Made by a program: the position numbers and the translations under genes
The notes under the pieces: generated by a model
What the model was told of the DNA's origin: nothing
Databases searched by the model: none
What the model saw: only the letters and a program-made list of their open reading frames with translations
NCBI RefSeq assembly: GCF_050434145.1
Contig: NZ_JBNPVX010000038.1
Span: forward strand, 1 to 29,250
Length of the DNA: 29,250 nucleotides
Source: JAISST01 sp050434145
GTDB lineage: Bacteria; Fusobacteriota; Fusobacteriia; Fusobacteriales; Fusobacteriaceae
Reading direction: 5' to 3'
Shown: positions 8,294-15,782 of the stretch, piece after piece
Position numbering within the stretch: the first letter of the stretch is position 1
Layout: each line of letters starts with the position of its first letter

Positions 8294-9059
8294 AAGAAAA
8301 ACTTCACTAGTAATATTTGTATTGACAATGATATTTTTCTATTTGCCATTAATGGTATTATTTGTATATTCCTTTAATGCTGGAAAAACGATGGAATGGA
8401 AAGGGTTTTCTTTTGTTTGGTATAAAGAATTATTTATGTATTCAGATAAAATATGGATTTCTTTTAGGTATAGTATTTTAATTGCACTAGTATCAGGTTT
8501 GATTTCTACCATAATAGGTACTCTAGGGGCAATTGCCATACAGTGGCATAATTTTAAGTTAAAAAAAATATTGACTACAGTTTCTTATTTACCATTAGTA
8601 ATACCTGAGTTGATAATGGGAGTATCTTTACTTATTATGTTTGCTACAATAAAATTTAAATTAGGACTTACTACAATATTTATTGCTCATACGACTTTTA
8701 ATATACCATACGTATTGTTAATAATAATGTCACGATTAGAAGAATTTGACTATTCAGTGATAGAAGCAGCCTATGATTTGGGAGCTACAGAAATGCAGAC
8801 ATTATTTAAAATAACAATACCAGCATTATTTCCTGGAATTATTTCTGGATTTTTAATAGCAGTAACTTTGTCATTTGATGATTTTGTGGCAACATTTTTT
8901 GTATCAGGACCTGGTTCATCTACACTACCATTAAGGATATTTTCGATGGTGAGACTAGGGGTTAATCCTGCAATTAATGCACTTTCTGTATTGTTAATAG
9001 GAATATCTATTATATTAACTTTTTCAACAAAAAAAATTCAAAAAGATATAATAAAATAA
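8286..9059 (+). CDS. potC: Spermidine/putrescine ABC transporter permease PotC
   Basis: Second permease subunit, about 257 residues, six predicted membrane segments, with the EAA loop VIEAAYDLGATEMQTLFK. Two adjacent ATGs exist (8283, 8286). AGGTGA at 8274-8279 gives a 6-nt spacing to 8286 and only 3 nt to 8283, so 8286 is chosen. It overlaps the end of potB by 8 nt. The operon stops here: the next gene is a cyclophilin with its own promoter, and no PotD-type polyamine-binding protein follows. The periplasmic binding protein must be encoded elsewhere. Confidence 0.92.
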   Translation: MNKRKTSLVIFVLTMIFFYLPLMVLFVYSFNAGKTMEWKGFSFVWYKELFMYSDKIWISFRYSILIALVSGLISTIIGTLGAIAIQWHNFKLKKILTTVSYLPLVIPELIMGVSLLIMFATIKFKLGLTTIFIAHTTFNIPYVLLIIMSRLEEFDYSVIEAAYDLGATEMQTLFKITIPALFPGIISGFLIAVTLSFDDFVATFFVSGPGSSTLPLRIFSMVRLGVNPAINALSVLLIGISIILTFSTKKIQKDIIK

Positions 9060-9066
9060 ATTTTAC

Positions 9067-9096
9067 TTGTATTATATGACAAAAATGTAGTATAAT
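9067..9096 (+). promoter_or_regulatory. Promoter for the exported cyclophilin gene
   Basis: TTGTAT (9067-9072) and TATAAT (9091-9096) are separated by 18 bp, with a leader of about 36 nt to the ATG at 9139. Confidence 0.6.
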
Positions 9097-9138
9097 CTAA
9101 AGAGGTTAAACATGAATAAAAATTAGGAGGCATAACTA

Positions 9139-10032
9139 ATGAAGAAAGCGTTTTGTTTTGCGTTATTGATGCTTGTATTAGCAAGTGCAATGTCATCTGC
9201 AGCAATTTTCAAAAGAAATAAAAAAAGTAAAAATGCTCTTAGATACAGTGATTTGAGAGTAACATTTGTTACTACCCAAGGGAATGCAAGTTTTTATTTG
9301 TATCCAGAAGCTGCCCCAGAAACAGTGGCAAGTTTCTTAAATTTGGCTAAGAGAGGATATTATAATAATAATAAAATCCACAGAGCAATAGAAAATTTTG
9401 TTGTACAAGCTGGAGACCCTACTGGAACAGGAAGAGGTGGACCTGGTTATATGATTAAAGATGAAATAGTAGATTGGCTTGATTTCTTTCAACAAGGGAT
9501 GTTAGCTATGGCTAATGCTGGTCCAGGTACAGGTGGATCACAATATTTTATGACTGTGTATCCTGCTGAATGGCTAAATGGAAAACATACAGTATTTGGT
9601 GAATATATAGATGATTCTGATTTTGATGTAATAAGAAAATTGGAATTTGGTGATGTTATAAAAGAAATAAGATTTCAAGGTAATGTAGATGCTTACTTGT
9701 CATTACATAAGGATAAAATAGACCAATGGAATGCAGCATTGGATAAAGAGTATCCTGATTTGAAAAAATATCCAGTAAAATCTGCAGCTCCATCTGCACT
9801 AGCAGCATATCAAAAAGAATTGGAGACTATATATTCTAAAAAACAAAAAGAGAAAAGTGATAAACAATATTTTATTCCAAGAACAATCAGAAAGATAGAA
9901 AGTAAGTTTACTGGTGAAAAGAAAGAAAAAGAGACTACTGTTGATAATAGTGATGTAGGTGAATTCAAAGCTGATTTGGAACAAATGGAAGAAGAATTGA
10001 AAAACATGAAGACTGGAGCAACTACTAATTAA
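9139..10032 (+). CDS. Exported cyclophilin-type peptidyl-prolyl cis-trans isomerase
   Basis: Protein-folding catalyst of 297 residues acting outside the cytoplasm. Residues 1-21 are a signal peptide (lysines, hydrophobic core, small residues SSA before the likely cut). There is no lipobox cysteine. The cyclophilin fold spans about 38-185 and keeps the active-site features: HR at 81-82, FVVQAGDP with Q90, ANAGPGTGGSQYF and WLNGKHTVFG with Trp145. About 110 more residues follow, lysine- and glutamate-rich and probably helical (KKQKEKSDK, EQMEEELKNMKTG). This extension is not part of the standard fold. AGGAGG at 9125-9130 is 8 nt upstream. It is a single-gene unit downstream of potC. Confidence 0.92.
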   Translation: MKKAFCFALLMLVLASAMSSAAIFKRNKKSKNALRYSDLRVTFVTTQGNASFYLYPEAAPETVASFLNLAKRGYYNNNKIHRAIENFVVQAGDPTGTGRGGPGYMIKDEIVDWLDFFQQGMLAMANAGPGTGGSQYFMTVYPAEWLNGKHTVFGEYIDDSDFDVIRKLEFGDVIKEIRFQGNVDAYLSLHKDKIDQWNAALDKEYPDLKKYPVKSAAPSALAAYQKELETIYSKKQKEKSDKQYFIPRTIRKIESKFTGEKKEKETTVDNSDVGEFKADLEQMEEELKNMKTGATTN

Positions 10033-10042
10033 TATTTTTAAT

Positions 10043-10072
10043 TTTGCTGACTTAATAATATAGGTCAGCAAA
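10043..10072 (+). terminator. Hairpin after the cyclophilin gene
   Basis: TTTGCTGAC (10043-10051) pairs perfectly with GTCAGCAAA (10064-10072) around a 12-nt loop. The T-tract after it is interrupted, so termination may be partial and the YciI-like gene may be reached by read-through. No separate promoter for that gene is visible. Confidence 0.55.
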
Positions 10073-10095
10073 TTTGCTATTTAAGGAGAGAATCT

Positions 10096-10392
10096 ATGTT
10101 TATAGTAAATTTATCTTATATGAAATCAATGTCAGAAGTAGAAAAACATTTGGAAAATCATATGAAATTTATTAAAGATCTATTTGCCAAAGGGCAAATA
10201 ATATGCTCTGGAAAGAAAATACCAAGGACAGGTGGAATAATTATATGTAGTTTTACTGATATAAATGAAGCAAAATCAGTATTGGATAGAGATCCATTTA
10301 TAGTTCATGGGGTAGCTAACTATGAATTAATAGAATTTCTACCTACATCAGCGATGTGTATTGATGGCATAAAATCTATTTTAGAAAAATAA
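10096..10392 (+). CDS. YciI-family protein
   Basis: Small cytoplasmic protein of 98 residues with the YCII-related ferredoxin-like fold: an N-terminal strand MFIVNLSYM, a helix with H22 (HMKFIKDLFAKGQI), a strand with GGIIICSF, then DPFIVHGVANYELIEF with D66. The His and Asp match the putative catalytic pair noted in this family, whose biological role is generally unknown. AAGGAGAG lies just upstream at a good distance. It sits between the hairpin after the cyclophilin gene and a strong bidirectional terminator. The function cannot be inferred from neighbours. Confidence 0.85.
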   Translation: MFIVNLSYMKSMSEVEKHLENHMKFIKDLFAKGQIICSGKKIPRTGGIIICSFTDINEAKSVLDRDPFIVHGVANYELIEFLPTSAMCIDGIKSILEK

Positions 10393-10422
10393 GTAAAATA
10401 GATTAATAATATTATAAAAATT

Positions 10423-10455
10423 ATTTTAGGCTCCTTAAATGAAGGAGCCTAAAAT
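10423..10455. terminator. Strong bidirectional terminator
   Basis: ATTTTAGGCTCCTT (10423-10436) and AAGGAGCCTAAAAT (10442-10455) form a perfect 14-bp stem with a 5-nt loop, followed by a T-tract on either strand. It separates the YciI-like gene from the convergent amidohydrolase gene. Confidence 0.92.
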
Positions 10456-10457
10456 TT

Positions 10458-11648
10458 TTAATTTCTTGCAAAGCTGTCAAAGACTAATTTGCACATTATT
10501 TTTATTCCATATTTAATAGTTTCTTCATCTACCATAAATTTTGGATTATGTAAGACAACATTCCCTTTGTTAAATTCGCTTTCGGTGCCAATCCATAGGA
10601 AGAATGAAGGGACTTTTTTTGAAATAAATGAGAAATCTTCACCTGCAGGTAGAGGATTATCTTGGTGAATTATCTTGTCTGGTCCAAGTAATTCTCCTAT
10701 TGATTTTGTAGCATATTCAGTTAAAGTAGGGTCATTATATATAAAATCATATCCATCTACATAATTTAATTCTCCGATACATCCATAAGCACTGGCAATA
10801 TCATTTACTATTGTTGATAGTCTTTCTTTTATTACATCTACACTGGTCTTACTAAATGTACGTACAGTTCCTTCTAATATTACTTTATCAGCAATTACAT
10901 TATACTTATCACCACCAGAAACAGTACCTATTGTAATAACTGCAGTTTCGCCTGGGCCTAAGTTTCTACTAATAATGCTTTGAATACTAGTAATAATATT
11001 CCCTGCTGCCAAAATAGCATCTCTACCTTCACTAGGAAGAGAACCATGAGCACTCTTACCATTTATGGTGATAGTAATTCTGTCAGAACGTGCATTTAAA
11101 ACTCCTGGTCGGTAAAGCACACTACCTGTAGGAACTCCATATACATGCATTCCATAAGCTTCATCCACTTTGGGATTTTCTAATATTCCATCTGCTATCA
11201 TACCTTGTGAGCCACCTTTTGGAGCAACTTCTTCTGCAGGCTGAAACATGAATTTTACATTTCCGTTTAATTCATTTTTGAACTTGCTTAAGACCATGGC
11301 AGTACCTAAGAGCATTGCTGTATGCATGTCATGTCCACATGCATGCATTACATTTGGTGTTTTTGAGCAATATGGGACATCACTGACTTCTTTTATTGGA
11401 AGGGCATCCATATCGCCTCTTAATAAAATAGTTTTTCCATCAGTCTGACCTTTTAAAAGAGCAATGATACCATGTCCACCAATATTTTCCTTGATATCAA
11501 CAGGTAGATTCTTAAGTTTTTTAGCAACCTTTTTTGAAGTTTCTAATTCTTGACCACTTAGTTCTGGATACATGTGTAAATCTCTTCTAAACTTTACAAT
11601 TTCATCATAATATTCATTGACATATTTTTCTACTAGTGAAAAATCCAT
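10458..11648 (-). CDS. M20D-family amidohydrolase (N-acyl amino acid / hippurate hydrolase type)
   Basis: Cytoplasmic metallohydrolase of 396 residues that removes acyl groups from amino acids or related amides (family knowledge). The metal-binding motif HACGHDMHT is at 102-110 and AEEVAPKGG starts at 138, with E139/E140 as the catalytic-base and ligand region. DMDALP at 79-84 and a late HNPKF segment complete the site. The dimerisation domain lies in the middle (about 185-300). The start ATG follows AAGGAGG with 7-nt spacing. The precise substrate is open: aminoacylase, hippuricase, and N-acetyl-diaminopimelate or indole-amide hydrolases share this fold. No linked transporter or biosynthetic gene narrows it. 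A MITE-like element lies 33 bp upstream of its start and may affect its promoter. Confidence 0.9.
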   Translation of the reverse strand: MDFSLVEKYVNEYYDEIVKFRRDLHMYPELSGQELETSKKVAKKLKNLPVDIKENIGGHGIIALLKGQTDGKTILLRGDMDALPIKEVSDVPYCSKTPNVMHACGHDMHTAMLLGTAMVLSKFKNELNGNVKFMFQPAEEVAPKGGSQGMIADGILENPKVDEAYGMHVYGVPTGSVLYRPGVLNARSDRITITINGKSAHGSLPSEGRDAILAAGNIITSIQSIISRNLGPGETAVITIGTVSGGDKYNVIADKVILEGTVRTFSKTSVDVIKERLSTIVNDIASAYGCIGELNYVDGYDFIYNDPTLTEYATKSIGELLGPDKIIHQDNPLPAGEDFSFISKKVPSFFLWIGTESEFNKGNVVLHNPKFMVDEETIKYGIKIMCKLVFDSFARN

Positions 11649-11681
11649 AAAAAATCCTCCTTAATAATTTGATTTTAAGCT

Positions 11682-11884
11682 GTTGCAAAACTAATTTATA
11701 TCTTGCAAATTCAAGCTTTTATTATTCTTTTACTTCTTCTTTTGCTCTAGCCTCACTATGCTCGGCTGATGTTGGGAGTTGGCAGTGCCTTGGTGCTTTT
11801 TGGGGCAGGCCCCAAACCTCAAAAGATTTATTTATATAACAATTTTTTGTGAAAATAATTAAAGAAAACTTTGTATTTTGCAAC
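11682..11884. mobile_element. MITE-like element / degenerate IS remnant with terminal inverted repeats
   Basis: A 203-bp segment is bounded by GTTGCAAAA (11682-11690) and its exact inverse TTTTGCAAC (11876-11884). It contains a GC-rich patch unlike its AT-rich surroundings, with TTTGGGG-CAGG-CCCCAAA, GGCAGTGCC and AGCC...GGCT hairpins between about 11750 and 11820. On the minus strand a frame of about 40 codons reads through the patch and ends at a TAA around 40-50 bases before the 11682 end, as the tail of a transposase might. It has no start or RBS. ATTTTA occurs on both flanks but is trivial in this composition. Recognition rests on structure only. Confidence 0.5.
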
Positions 11885-11918
11885 TAATAAAATTTTATTA
11901 ACTGGTACAATATAAAAA

Positions 11919-12509
11919 TTACTTGATAACTCCTTTTTTAATATATTCATCAATTTTTTTGTAGACGATCTCTTTATAAACAACAGGAGCATGCATGGCA
12001 ATTGGTTTCATTCTCTTTATTACCATTTCTTTTGAGGGACTAAATTTTCTCCATGTATGTCCATCAGAAGTTATATTTTGCATAAAACCTTGAAATCTAT
12101 CAAAAACATTGGCATATTTTGCATTATTGGTTTCAGACAATTCAAATTCTGACCATAAGTCCATAAACTCTTTATTTTGCTCAGGGGGTAATAAAGAAAA
12201 TATCTTTTTCGCTGCATCCATTTCTTTCTTTGCTTTTTCTTCTGGAGAAAAAATAGCAAAAGCAGGGACATCACCAGCATAGATCTCCACTAAATCATGA
12301 ATTAAAATCATTTTAAGAACTTTTTCCATGTTTATATTGTCAAGTTCTACATATTCTTTCAATATCATAGCACAAATAGCCATATGCCAACTGTGTTCAG
12401 CATCATTTTCACGCCTTTGTGGATCTCCTAAAATTACAGATTGTCTAAGTATATTTTTGACTTTATCTATTTCTAATAAAAATTGTAATTGATTTTCCAA
12501 TTTGCTCAT
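11919..12509 (-). CDS. HD-domain phosphohydrolase (YfbR/HDDC2-like 5'-deoxynucleotidase type)
   Basis: Cytoplasmic HD hydrolase of 196 residues. Metal-binding residues are visible as H39 (DAEHSWHMA), H71-D72 (ILIHDLVEIYAGD) and a later NVFDRFQ Asp. The motif ENDAEHSWHM and the all-helical pattern match the HD_3 group that includes 5'-deoxynucleotidases acting on dNMPs. The exact substrate is inference. AAAAGGA lies 7 nt before the ATG. It is transcribed alone on the minus strand, with the MITE-like element downstream and the sirtuin gene diverging upstream. Confidence 0.85.
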   Translation of the reverse strand: MSKLENQLQFLLEIDKVKNILRQSVILGDPQRRENDAEHSWHMAICAMILKEYVELDNINMEKVLKMILIHDLVEIYAGDVPAFAIFSPEEKAKKEMDAAKKIFSLLPPEQNKEFMDLWSEFELSETNNAKYANVFDRFQGFMQNITSDGHTWRKFSPSKEMVIKRMKPIAMHAPVVYKEIVYKKIDEYIKKGVIK

Positions 12510-12544
12510 TTAAACATCCTTTTTAAAGATTTTATTTGTTTTCT

Positions 12545-12550
12545 ATTATA
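12545..12550 (-). promoter_or_regulatory. Possible -10 box for the HD-domain gene
   Basis: TATAAT on the minus strand, about 36 nt before the start codon. The -35 match is poor, so support is moderate to weak. Confidence 0.4.
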
Positions 12551-12684
12551 ATAATAAAAATATTTAAAAATTGAAATTATGTTATCTCTTTATTATGCTA
12601 TTACTAGTTTTTATCTACATTTCATTATACTACAATTTTTTTTTTATGTATATTAAAAAATAAGTTATTTTATGATTAGTTATG

Positions 12685-12693
12685 TGGTACAAT
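12685..12693 (+). promoter_or_regulatory. Extended -10 promoter for the sirtuin gene
   Basis: TGGTACAAT is an extended -10, with TTATTT at 12665-12670 in -35 position (17-bp spacing). The leader to the ATG at 12788 is about 88 nt. Confidence 0.55.
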
Positions 12694-12787
12694 ATTTACA
12701 TGAATAAATTTAATTAAATTTTGTGATAAAGAGTTGTTTTAGATTAAAGACACTTTTATATAAAATGTGTTGCTGAGAGGTGAGAGT

Positions 12788-13492
12788 ATGGATAAAATTA
12801 ATGAATTGAAAGAAATTTTAAAAAATACAAAACATCTTGTATTTTTTGGAGGTGCAGGGACATCAACAGATTCTGGAATAAAAGATTTTCGTGGAAAAAA
12901 TGGATTGTACAAAACTAGTTATAAAGGCTATGCACCAGAAGAAATACTAAGCATAGATTTTTTTAATAAAAATCGAGATATATTTTTGGAATATATTGAT
13001 GAGCAAATGAGTATTGAAGGAGTAAAACCTAACAAAGGTCATTATGCCCTTGTAAAATTAGAAAAATTAGGTATATTGAAATCTATAATTACTCAAAATA
13101 TAGATAACTTACATCAAGAAGCTGGAAACAGCAATGTATTAGAATTGCATGGAACTTTGAAAGAGTGGTATTGTCTAAAGTGTGGAAAACGATCTGTTCA
13201 TCATTTTAAATGTGATTGTGAAGGTGTTGTCAGACCCAAAGTTACCCTGTATGGCGAAATGCTAGATGGTAAGGTGACACAAAAGGCTATAGATGAAATA
13301 GAAAATGCAGATACTTTGATTATTGCTGGAACAAGCTTGACAGTATATCCAGCAGCAGCATATATTGGATATTTTAGAGGCAAAAATCTTGTGATTATTA
13401 ATGATGGAGAAACACAATACGATAACCGAGCCACTTTGGTGATCAATGATAACTTTGCTAATATCATGGATGAAGTTGTACAGAATTTATAA
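12788..13492 (+). CDS. NAD-dependent protein deacylase, Sir2 family (CobB-type)
   Basis: Sirtuin of about 234 residues that removes acyl groups from lysine using NAD. The Rossmann motif is GGAGTSTDSGIKDFRG (21-36); the usual Pro of SGIPDFR is Lys here. TQNIDNLH is at 102-109 and the catalytic His is 121 in ELHG. The zinc ligands are C129, C132, C142 and C144, the last pair separated by only one residue (CDC). GTSLTVYPAA follows. The start ATG 12788 is 7 nt after AGAGG; an upstream in-frame GTG at 12767 precedes the RBS and is not used. The aldo/keto reductase gene begins 53 nt after the stop and is probably co-transcribed. Confidence 0.93.
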   Translation: MDKINELKEILKNTKHLVFFGGAGTSTDSGIKDFRGKNGLYKTSYKGYAPEEILSIDFFNKNRDIFLEYIDEQMSIEGVKPNKGHYALVKLEKLGILKSIITQNIDNLHQEAGNSNVLELHGTLKEWYCLKCGKRSVHHFKCDCEGVVRPKVTLYGEMLDGKVTQKAIDEIENADTLIIAGTSLTVYPAAAYIGYFRGKNLVIINDGETQYDNRATLVINDNFANIMDEVVQNL

Positions 13493-13545
13493 TTTCAAAA
13501 TTAAAAAGAATTACAAAAATCTATTATAATATGGAGGTAGTTATT

Positions 13546-14391
13546 ATGTATATACTAAGTAATGGAGTATTGATACCAAAAATAGGATTTGGAACATGGA
13601 AATCAAAAGATCCAGAAACATGTAAAATGAGTGTGAAATGTGCTCTAGAAGTTGGATATGCTCATCTGGATACAGCCATGATCTATGAAAACGAAACTTT
13701 TGTTGGAGAAGGGATTAAGGATTATTTGTCTTCTAACTCTTCAGCAAAACGTAAAGATATTTTTGTTACTACAAAACTATGGAATTCAGATCAAGGTTAT
13801 GAAAGCACTTTAGAAGCTTTTGAATTATCTATGAAAAAATTGAACTTAGAATATTTAGATCTTTATCTGATACATTGGCCAAATACTCCTAACTTTAAAA
13901 CGACTATTGATACATGGAAAGCTTTTGAAAAATTATATAATGATAAAAAAGTTCGGGCAATAGGTGTGTGTAATTTTAAACCCCATCATTTCCAAGAATT
14001 GGCAGAACATGCAACCATTACTCCAATGCTCAATCAAATAGAATTACACCCACTATTACAGCAAGAAGAGTCTTTGAAATATTGTAAAGAAAATAATATT
14101 GTAGTAGAATCTTGGAGTCCATTGATGCAAGGAAATTTAGATGAACCATTATTAGTAGAAATTAGTAAAAAGTATAATAAAACAGTTGCTCAACTAATAT
14201 TGGCATGGCACTTAGAAAAAGGATTATTACCTTTACCTAAATCAGTAACCCCTTCAAGAATTAAAGAAAATTTTGATGTGAAATTTACATTAGACACAGA
14301 AGATCTGGAAAAGATAAAAGGTCTAAATATGGATAGGAGATTTGGTTCTGACCCAGATAGTATGGATTATGGTTTTGATAAGTTGCGATAG
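13546..14391 (+). CDS. Aldo/keto reductase
   Basis: NADPH-type oxidoreductase of 281 residues with the (beta/alpha)8 barrel. The catalytic tetrad is complete: D42 and Y47 (HLDTAMIYENE), K77 (TTKLW) and H110 (LYLIHWP). The N-terminal GFGTW and C-terminal PLPKSVTPSRIKEN cofactor segment are present. It belongs to the AKR5-like, 2,5-diketo-gluconate or methylglyoxal reductase type; the physiological substrate is unknown. An upstream ATG at 13531 contains the Shine-Dalgarno GGAGG (13533-13537), so the real start is ATG 13546 with 8-nt spacing. It probably shares a transcript with the sirtuin gene and ends at a clear terminator. Confidence 0.92.
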   Translation: MYILSNGVLIPKIGFGTWKSKDPETCKMSVKCALEVGYAHLDTAMIYENETFVGEGIKDYLSSNSSAKRKDIFVTTKLWNSDQGYESTLEAFELSMKKLNLEYLDLYLIHWPNTPNFKTTIDTWKAFEKLYNDKKVRAIGVCNFKPHHFQELAEHATITPMLNQIELHPLLQQEESLKYCKENNIVVESWSPLMQGNLDEPLLVEISKKYNKTVAQLILAWHLEKGLLPLPKSVTPSRIKENFDVKFTLDTEDLEKIKGLNMDRRFGSDPDSMDYGFDKLR

Positions 14392-14416
14392 TATAATTAA
14401 AAATGTAGAATAATAA

Positions 14417-14467
14417 AAAAGGTTGCTTTTTATAATTTAATAAATAAATTTTAATTAGCAACCTTTT
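14417..14467. terminator. Bidirectional terminator after the aldo/keto reductase gene
   Basis: AAAAGGTTGCT (14417-14427) pairs with AGCAACCTTTT (14457-14467). The 29-nt AT-rich interior can itself fold. T-tracts occur on both strands, serving the reductase gene and the convergent small-protein gene. Confidence 0.8.
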
Positions 14468-14490
14468 ATTTTGTAGAAATAATATAGAAA

Positions 14491-14775
14491 TTAGAATAAT
14501 CTTATTTCTGCACTGGCTTCATACCATTTCCCTTCTTCATCTTCACCATACTCCACAAAAAATTCCACTTGAATATCTTCTAGTGTAAATCCTACAGAAT
14601 TAGATTCTTCTTCATGAAAAAAATGGATTTTTTTAAATTTGGTTCCTTCTAATTTGACTGCAACATTTTCATTTAATTCTACTAATTCTATCAAATCTTC
14701 TTTGAGATTAAACCCATATTCTTGGAATTTGTCAGAAATATTATTGAGTTTATTTTTTAATTCTTCAGAAATCAT
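14491..14775 (-). CDS. Hypothetical acidic protein (94 aa)
   Basis: I do not recognise a family. It encodes 94 residues with a helical N-terminal third (ISEELKNKLNNISDKFQ) and a strand-rich, acidic C-terminal part (VGFTLEDIQVEFFVEYGEDEEGKWYEASAEIRLF). It has no signal peptide or membrane segment and is likely cytoplasmic. GAGGAG precedes the ATG by 9 nt. Its start overlaps the stop of an upstream 44-residue gene in an ATGA arrangement, so both are probably translated from one transcript. It ends at a bidirectional terminator. Confidence 0.75.
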   Translation of the reverse strand: MISEELKNKLNNISDKFQEYGFNLKEDLIELVELNENVAVKLEGTKFKKIHFFHEEESNSVGFTLEDIQVEFFVEYGEDEEGKWYEASAEIRLF

Positions 14776-14906
14776 ATTTTTAATCTCCTCTTAAATTCAC
14801 GATATATTCTTAAAAAAAATAACATAATTTTTATTTTTTTTATCTCGAATGGGACTTTATTTAAAGCTTTTTCAATTTGTTCATCCATTTCTTTTTCTGT
14901 TAGCAT
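14772..14906 (-). CDS. Small basic protein (44 aa), upstream partner of the 94-aa protein
   Basis: A short gene of 44 codons: MLTEKEMDEQIEKALNKVPF, then a lysine-rich, hydrophobic second half with KIMLFFLRIYREF and a basic end. AAGGA is 6 nt before the ATG, and a promoter lies just upstream. The stop TGA overlaps the next gene's ATG as ATGA, the classic coupling arrangement, which argues it is translated. It has an acidic N-terminal half and a basic, amphipathic C-terminal half that could touch membrane or nucleic acid; that is inference. No family is recognised. Confidence 0.6.
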   Translation of the reverse strand: MLTEKEMDEQIEKALNKVPFEIKKIKIMLFFLRIYREFKRRLKI

Positions 14907-14934
14907 AACTCTTCCTTATAACACTTTATTTATT

Positions 14935-14963
14935 ATTTTACACTAAAAAAATAAATTTGTAAA
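14935..14963 (-). promoter_or_regulatory. Promoter for the 44-aa/94-aa gene pair
   Basis: On the minus strand TTTACA (14963-14958) is separated by 17 bp from TAAAAT (14940-14935), with the 44-codon gene beginning about 29 nt downstream. Confidence 0.55.
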
Positions 14964-14978
14964 TTAAAGAAAAAATAA

Positions 14979-15007
14979 TTGTAAAAATTTTTTATATAAG
15001 TTATAAT
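14979..15007 (+). promoter_or_regulatory. Promoter for the LysE-type exporter gene
   Basis: TTGTAA (14979-14984) and TATAAT (15002-15007) have a 17-bp spacer. The leader is about 50 nt. Confidence 0.7.
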
Positions 15008-15065
15008 CTAGAGTAGGCTTTGATTTGTAAACTTCAAATTTAAATAATTTATGGAGGGGGATATC

Positions 15066-15716
15066 TTGCATTTGTTTTTCATAAAAGGAATTATAACAGG
15101 ATTTATATTGTCTCTTCCATTCGGCCCTGTTGGTGTTTATTGTATGGAAAAAACATTAACAGAGGGTCATAAGAAAGGATATACAGCTGCCATGGGAATG
15201 GTCACCGTAGATTTGATATACAATAATGCAGTTATGCTATTTATGGAAATAGACCCTGTGGATAATTTTATATCAAAATATCAATTATATTTCAAAGCTG
15301 CAGTAGCAATTTTTTTACTTTTTATTGGAATAAAAAAAATAATGTGCAAAAAGAAAATGAAGCAAATAGAGCTAGAACCAGAGGGATATATAAAATCTTA
15401 CTTTACAGTTTTCTTTTTGGCACTTTCTAATCTTTCTAGTTTTTTTGTAATAGGGACTATTTATACATATTTACATATGTTAAAAGATTTTAGTAATAGA
15501 GCTATTCCTTGTGTTTTACTGGGAGTACTTACAGGTGGCGGATCTTTGTGGTTTTTGACTACTTATATTTTGGCTCATTGGAGAAAGACAATTAATGAAT
15601 GTACTTTGAAAAAGATTATAAAAGGAACAGGTGTTGTAATAACAATATTTGCAGTTATATCCCTAACAAAAATATTACATCATATTGTTATCAAAAACAA
15701 TATGCTAAGATTATAA
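15066..15716 (+). CDS. LysE/RhtB-type amino acid exporter family protein
   Basis: Inner-membrane protein of about 216 residues with roughly six membrane segments. The N-terminal GFILSLPFGPVGVYCMEKTL stretch and the following EGHKKGY are typical of the LysE superfamily, whose members export amino acids or similar small solutes. Here Pro-Phe-Gly-Pro replaces the usual Pro-Gly-Pro spacing, a small deviation. An ATG at 15051 overlaps the Shine-Dalgarno GGAGGGGG (15053-15060), so the true start is probably TTG 15066 with 5-nt spacing; if not, the protein has 5 more residues. It is a single gene; the exported substrate is unknown. Confidence 0.8.
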   Translation: MHLFFIKGIITGFILSLPFGPVGVYCMEKTLTEGHKKGYTAAMGMVTVDLIYNNAVMLFMEIDPVDNFISKYQLYFKAAVAIFLLFIGIKKIMCKKKMKQIELEPEGYIKSYFTVFFLALSNLSSFFVIGTIYTYLHMLKDFSNRAIPCVLLGVLTGGGSLWFLTTYILAHWRKTINECTLKKIIKGTGVVITIFAVISLTKILHHIVIKNNMLRL

Positions 15717-15770
15717 GTCTTATACATAAATGTAAGAAATTGTAGAAAAATGACAGTTATTTAAGTAAAC

Positions 15771-15776
15771 TATAAT
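15771..15776 (+). promoter_or_regulatory. Likely -10 box for mnmA
   Basis: TATAAT with only a weak ATGACA (15750-15755, 15-bp spacer) upstream. The transcript start would fall near 15783, at the first base of the hairpin at 15783-15809. Confidence 0.4.
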
Positions 15777-15782
15777 ATTTAG

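Noticed and set aside
12771..12785. CTGAGAGGTGAG, which resembles part of the TPP riboswitch core
   Set aside because: None of the other conserved TPP-riboswitch segments are present, and it is simply the sirtuin ribosome-binding region.
13525..13530. TATAAT just before the aldo/keto reductase gene
   Set aside because: A transcript from it would begin inside the Shine-Dalgarno site, so it is unlikely to be the working promoter; the gene is probably read from the sirtuin promoter.
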